Positions 31,294 through 34,921 of a stretch of 34,921 nt of DNA are shown here, piece after piece. The stretch is from Streptomyces sp. UW30. Its GTDB lineage: Bacteria; Actinomycetota; Actinomycetes; Streptomycetales; Streptomycetaceae. The DNA lies in contig NZ_RDBN01000037.1 of the NCBI RefSeq assembly GCF_008042075.1, positions 1,187,692 through 1,222,612 of the forward strand, in the 5' to 3' direction. The stretch's first letter is position 1. The number at the start of each line of letters is the position of its first letter. The position numbers were made by a program, and so were the translations under genes. The notes below the pieces were generated by a model. That model ran no database searches. It had not been told where the DNA came from and saw only the letters and a list, made by a program, of their open reading frames with translations.

Positions 31294-33027
31294 GTGGCAG
31301 CACCTAAGAAGGGCCGGAGCGCGAGCGCCCAGAGCAAGCCGGGGCGCTCGCTGGCCCTCATCCTGATCGCCATCGCGGCGCTCACCGGAGGGATGTTCGC
31401 CTCGGGGCACACCACTCCGCGACTCGGTATCGACCTGGCAGGCGGCACGAGCATCACGCTTCGCGCGGTCGCCGAGCCCGGCCAGGAATCCGCGATCAAC
31501 AAGACCAACATGAACACCGCGGTCGAGATCATGGAACGCCGTGTCAATGGTCTGGGTGTCTCGGAGTCCGAGGTACAGACCCAGGGCGACAAGAACATCA
31601 TCGTCAACATCCCCAAGGGCACCAACTCCAAGGAAGCCCGGGACCAGGTCGGCACCACCGCCAAGCTCTACTTCCGTCCCGTGCTGCAGCGGGAGGCCTC
31701 CGCCGGTGCGGCGACGCCCACCCCCAGCGGGTCCCCGAGCGCGTCCGGCTCCGACAAGGCCAAGGACTCCGCGACGTCAGGCTCCGCCAGCCCATCGGCT
31801 ACCGCCACCACACAGGGCCGCGCCGCCAGCGAGGCGCTGAAGGCTGACGCCACACCCTCAGCGAGCAATAGCCCCGAGGGCTCCGGCAGTCCTTCGCCGT
31901 CCAGTACCTCCGGTTCCTCGTCGAGTGGCCTGGAAAAGGCGTACGCGGCGCTCGATTGCACCGATCCGAAGCAGCGCGCCGTCGCCGGCAAGGGGGCCAA
32001 GAAGGGCGAGCCAACGGTCGCCTGTGGCCAGGACGACAAGGTGTGGAGCAAGTTCCTGCTGGGCCCGGTCGACGTCGACGGCACCGAGATCGACAAGGCC
32101 CAGGCCACCTTCGACACCCAGGGCGCCGCAGGCTGGCAGGTCGACATGACCTTCAACTCGGCCGGTGCAAAGAAATTCGCCGCCACCACTGCCAAGCTGG
32201 CGCAGCAGACCAGTCCCCAGAACGAGTTCGCGATCGTTCTGGACGACGAGGTCGTCTCCCACCCGTTCGTCCAGGGCGCCATCGGCGGCGGTAAGGCGCA
32301 GATCTCCGGCAGCTTCACCCAGCAGGATGCCCAGAGCCTCTCCAACATGCTGTCGTACGGCGCTCTGCCGCTGGCCTTCCAGGAGGACAGCGTCACCACG
32401 GTGACCGCCGCGCTCGGCGGTGAGCAGCTGAAGGCCGGTCTGATCGCCGGTGCGATCGGTCTCGCCCTGGTCGTCATCTACCTGCTGGTCTACTACCGCG
32501 GCCTGTCGCTGGTGGCTCTCCTCTCGCTGCTGGTCTCCGCGGCCCTGACCTACACGATCATGTCGCTGCTCGGCCCGACCATCGGCTTCGCGCTGAACCT
32601 GCCGGCCGTCTGCGGTGCCATCGTCGCCATCGGCATCACAGCGGACTCGTTCATCGTGTACTTCGAACGCGTCCGCGACGAGATCCGCGAGGGCCGCACC
32701 CTGCGCCCCGCCGTCGAGCGGGCCTGGCCGCGCGCCCGGCGCACCATCCTGGTGTCCGACTTCGTGTCGTTCCTCGCCGCCGCGGTGCTCTTCATCGTCA
32801 CAGTCGGCAAGGTCCAGGGCTTCGCGTTCACGCTCGGCCTGACCACCCTGCTCGACGTGGTCGTCGTGTTCCTCTTCACCAAGCCGCTGCTGACGCTCCT
32901 GGCCCGCACGAAGTTCTTCGGGGGCGGCCACAAGTGGTCCGGGCTCGATCCCAAGCGACTGGGAGCCAAGCCGCCGCTGCGCCGCAACCGCCGTCCCTCC
33001 GCCCCCGTCGAGATGAAGGAGGCGTGA
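31294..33027 (+). CDS. secD: Protein translocase subunit SecD
   Basis: A 577-residue membrane protein that, with SecF, uses the proton gradient to pull exported proteins through SecYEG. Helix 1 (20-38) is followed by the D1 motif RLGIDLAGGT (43-52), the large extracytoplasmic domain, and five C-terminal helices with the conserved motifs (GFALNLPAVCGAIVAIGITADSFIVYFERVRDE). The extracytoplasmic domain is interrupted by a Ser/Pro/Ala/Gly-rich insert at about 137-211. The GTG at 31294 (VAAPKKGRS) has GGGAG nine bases upstream. An open frame from 31234 is unsupported. secF begins one base after the stop codon. Confidence 0.96.
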   Translation: MAAPKKGRSASAQSKPGRSLALILIAIAALTGGMFASGHTTPRLGIDLAGGTSITLRAVAEPGQESAINKTNMNTAVEIMERRVNGLGVSESEVQTQGDKNIIVNIPKGTNSKEARDQVGTTAKLYFRPVLQREASAGAATPTPSGSPSASGSDKAKDSATSGSASPSATATTQGRAASEALKADATPSASNSPEGSGSPSPSSTSGSSSSGLEKAYAALDCTDPKQRAVAGKGAKKGEPTVACGQDDKVWSKFLLGPVDVDGTEIDKAQATFDTQGAAGWQVDMTFNSAGAKKFAATTAKLAQQTSPQNEFAIVLDDEVVSHPFVQGAIGGGKAQISGSFTQQDAQSLSNMLSYGALPLAFQEDSVTTVTAALGGEQLKAGLIAGAIGLALVVIYLLVYYRGLSLVALLSLLVSAALTYTIMSLLGPTIGFALNLPAVCGAIVAIGITADSFIVYFERVRDEIREGRTLRPAVERAWPRARRTILVSDFVSFLAAAVLFIVTVGKVQGFAFTLGLTTLLDVVVVFLFTKPLLTLLARTKFFGGGHKWSGLDPKRLGAKPPLRRNRRPSAPVEMKEA

Positions 33028-33028
33028 G

Positions 33029-34153
33029 ATGTCGAAGCTAGGCACCCTCGGCGCCCGACTGCACCGTGGCGAGGTCGGATACGACTTCGTCGGCAACCGC
33101 AAGATCTGGTACGGCCTCTCGATCCTGATCACCATCACGGCCATCGTCGGCCTGGCCGTACGCGGCCTGAACATGGGCATCGAGTTCCAGGGCGGAGCGG
33201 TCTTCAACACCCCGAAGACCAGCGTCTCGGTGTCCCAGGCGCAGGAGTACGCGGAAGAGGCCTCCGGCCACGACGCGATCGTCCAGAAGCTCGGCAACGG
33301 CGACGACGCCAAGCTGCGCATCCAGATCTCGGGCATCGACACCAAGCAGGCCGACAAGGTCTCGGCGGAGCTGGCGGACAAGCTGGGCGTCAACGAGGAC
33401 GACGTCACGGGCGAGCTGGTCGGCCCCAGCTGGGGTGAGCAGATCGCCAACAAGGCCTGGCAGGGTCTCGGGATCTTCCTGGTCCTTGTGGTGATCTATC
33501 TGGCGATCGCGTTCGAGTGGCGCATGGCGCTCGCCGCGTTCGTCGCGTTGATCCACGACATCACCATCACGGTCGGCATCTACGCCCTCGTCGGCTTCGA
33601 AGTCACACCGGGCACGGTGATCGGTCTGCTGACCATCCTCGGTTACTCGCTCTACGACACGGTCGTCGTCTTCGACAGCCTCAAGGAGCAGACGAAGGAC
33701 ATCACCAAGCAGACCCGCTGGACCTACAGCGACGTCGCCAACCGCTCGATCAACAGCACCCTGGTCCGCTCGATCAACACCACGGTGGTCGCGCTGCTGC
33801 CGGTGGCGGGCCTGCTGTTCATCGGTGGCGGCTTCCTCGGCGCCGGCATGCTCAACGACATCTCGCTGTCGCTGTTCGTCGGCCTCGCGGCCGGTGCGTA
33901 CTCCTCGATCTTCATCGCCACGCCGCTCGTCGCCGACCTCAAGGAGCGCGAGCCGCAGATGAAGGCCCTGCGTAAGCGTGTGCTCGCCAAGCGGGCCCAG
34001 GCCGCCGCACAGGGCGAGGCCCCGGACGCCCCGGCCGGCGACGAGCACCACGACGACGAGCCGGAGGACGCCGCCCCCGCGGTCGTCGGCCCGCGCAACC
34101 AGCCCGCGTCCCGTGGCCGCGGCCGTGGCCGACCCTCGGGGAAGCGTCGATGA
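33029..34153 (+). CDS. secF: Protein translocase subunit SecF
   Basis: A 374-residue partner of SecD with six membrane helices, an extracytoplasmic loop (residues 60-140), and the SecF motifs GIEFQGGAVF and TILGYSLYDTVVVFDSLKEQ, then NRSINSTLVRSINTTVVALLP. The C-terminal 55 residues are hydrophilic and end in an Arg/Gly-rich tail. GGAGG spans the end of secD, and the start lies one base after the secD stop, so translation is coupled. The stop overlaps the apt ATG (ATGA). Confidence 0.96.
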   Translation: MSKLGTLGARLHRGEVGYDFVGNRKIWYGLSILITITAIVGLAVRGLNMGIEFQGGAVFNTPKTSVSVSQAQEYAEEASGHDAIVQKLGNGDDAKLRIQISGIDTKQADKVSAELADKLGVNEDDVTGELVGPSWGEQIANKAWQGLGIFLVLVVIYLAIAFEWRMALAAFVALIHDITITVGIYALVGFEVTPGTVIGLLTILGYSLYDTVVVFDSLKEQTKDITKQTRWTYSDVANRSINSTLVRSINTTVVALLPVAGLLFIGGGFLGAGMLNDISLSLFVGLAAGAYSSIFIATPLVADLKEREPQMKALRKRVLAKRAQAAAQGEAPDAPAGDEHHDDEPEDAAPAVVGPRNQPASRGRGRGRPSGKRR

Positions 34154-34689
34154 CCGACATCAAGGAGCTCCTGCTCAGCCGCATCCGTGACGTGGCGGAC
34201 TACCCGGAGCCGGGCGTGATGTTCAAGGACATCACCCCGCTCCTGGCGGACCCGGCGGCGTTCACGGCGCTCACCGACGCGCTGGCGGAGATCGTCGGGA
34301 GCACCGGCGCCACGAAGATCGTCGGCCTGGAGGCCCGCGGCTTCATCCTGGGCGCACCGGTCGCCGTCCGAGCGGGCGTCGGCTTCATCCCCGTACGCAA
34401 GGCGGGCAAGCTCCCCGGAGCGACCCTCAGCCAGGCGTACGACCTGGAGTACGGCTCCGCAGAGATCGAGGTCCACGCCGAGGACCTGAGCGCGGCCGAC
34501 CGCGTCCTCGTCATCGACGACGTCCTGGCGACGGGCGGCACCGCGGAGGCCTCGATCCAGCTGATCCGCCGGGCCGGCACCGAGGTGGCAGGCCTGGCCG
34601 TCCTGATGGAGCTGGGCTTCCTCGGCGGCCGGGCCCGCCTGGAGCCGGCCCTGGCCGGCGCCCCGCTGGAGTCCCTGCTCACCGTCTGA
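34150..34689 (+). CDS. apt: Adenine phosphoribosyltransferase
   Basis: A 179-residue salvage enzyme converting adenine and PRPP to AMP. The PRPP-binding loop VLVIDDVLATGGTA (about 119-132) and the type I motif PGVMFKDITPLL near the N-terminus are intact. It overlaps secF by four bases. In streptomycetes, relA normally follows. The remaining 232 bases contain no clear start of it. Confidence 0.97.
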   Translation: MTDIKELLLSRIRDVADYPEPGVMFKDITPLLADPAAFTALTDALAEIVGSTGATKIVGLEARGFILGAPVAVRAGVGFIPVRKAGKLPGATLSQAYDLEYGSAEIEVHAEDLSAADRVLVIDDVLATGGTAEASIQLIRRAGTEVAGLAVLMELGFLGGRARLEPALAGAPLESLLTV

Positions 34690-34739
34690 ACCGCCCCACC
34701 CGAGGTCCGAGCGTCTCGTGGGGCACCGCGCCGCAGCAC

Positions 34740-34778
34740 CGGATGCCGCGCACCTGTACGTCAGGTGCGCGGCATCCG
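34740..34778 (+). terminator. Hairpin after apt
   Basis: A 17-bp perfect stem (34740-34756 with 34762-34778) with loop TACGT lies 51 bases after the apt stop codon. It lacks a U-run, but its strength and place suggest the end of the yajC-secDF-apt transcript. The last 140 bases of the window show no gene I can support. Confidence 0.8.
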
Positions 34779-34921
34779 TGCGTCTCGGGGTGCGCGCGAG
34801 CGGTTCGGCTGAGCGCAGGCGCGCAACCGGTGGCCGAGGATGCATCGCGCGCCCTTTCCCCCGCTCTCCCCGCTTCTCCACGCGCACGCGCATGAGCGCG
34901 CCCCTACTCCGCCCACGCGCC

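Noticed and set aside
34779..34921. Start of relA at the right edge
   Set aside because: relA is expected next by synteny, but no start codon with a binding site and recognisable RelA N-terminus is visible in the last 140 bases.

Overview
The window is chromosomal DNA of a Streptomyces or very close relative. The base composition is GC-rich throughout, with codons ending in G or C. It encodes SsgB, a sporulation protein restricted to sporulating actinomycetes. It carries a phosphatidylinositol mannoside (PIM) lipid gene set, many GTG starts and 4-base gene overlaps, and hairpin-dense intergenic sequences of a kind familiar from Streptomyces genomes.

Layout. (1) 1-1300: ssgB on the minus strand and a small PGPGW-motif membrane protein. 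(2) 1301-11534: two identical tRNA-Val(CAC) genes bracket about 10 kb. That interval holds an apparent rhamnogalacturonan-type sugar uptake and cleavage operon (lipoprotein binding protein, two permeases, a DUF624-like membrane protein, a Tat-exported PL26/YetA-like exo-lyase). A strong promoter overlapped by two LacI-type palindromes precedes it. The interval also holds a large SCO7613-type membrane protein and a SRPBCC protein. No transport ATPase and no LacI regulator are encoded here. (3) 11575-14261: a DEDDh exonuclease (minus), then a translationally coupled pair made of a DUF4365 nuclease-fold protein and a 409-residue protein of unknown function. (4) 14383-25572: thrS, a K+ channel (minus), a HIT-family protein, a membrane protein of unknown function (minus), an EF-G-like GTPase (minus), then the overlapping trio PIP synthase, PIM acyltransferase and PimA, followed by a small membrane-anchored LemA-like protein. 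(5) 25700-34689: pdxS-pdxT (PLP synthesis), a YebC family regulator, ruvC-ruvA-ruvB (Holliday junction processing), yajC-secD-secF (Sec translocon accessory complex) and apt (adenine salvage). From memory, the order thrS, HIT, pgsA, acyltransferase, pimA, pdxST, yebC, ruvCAB, secDF, apt matches a conserved actinobacterial backbone also seen in Mycobacterium tuberculosis. relA would be expected just beyond the right edge.

How the genes work together. Most of the right half is housekeeping: translation fidelity, PIM lipid anchors, vitamin B6, recombination and protein export. The accessory interest lies in the tRNA-bracketed sugar locus and the DUF4365 pair. Regulation read directly from sequence includes HrdB-like promoters, operator-like palindromes, direct repeats upstream of pdxS, and at least two genes that look leaderless. 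The functions given are family-level assignments made from motifs. No database search was run.
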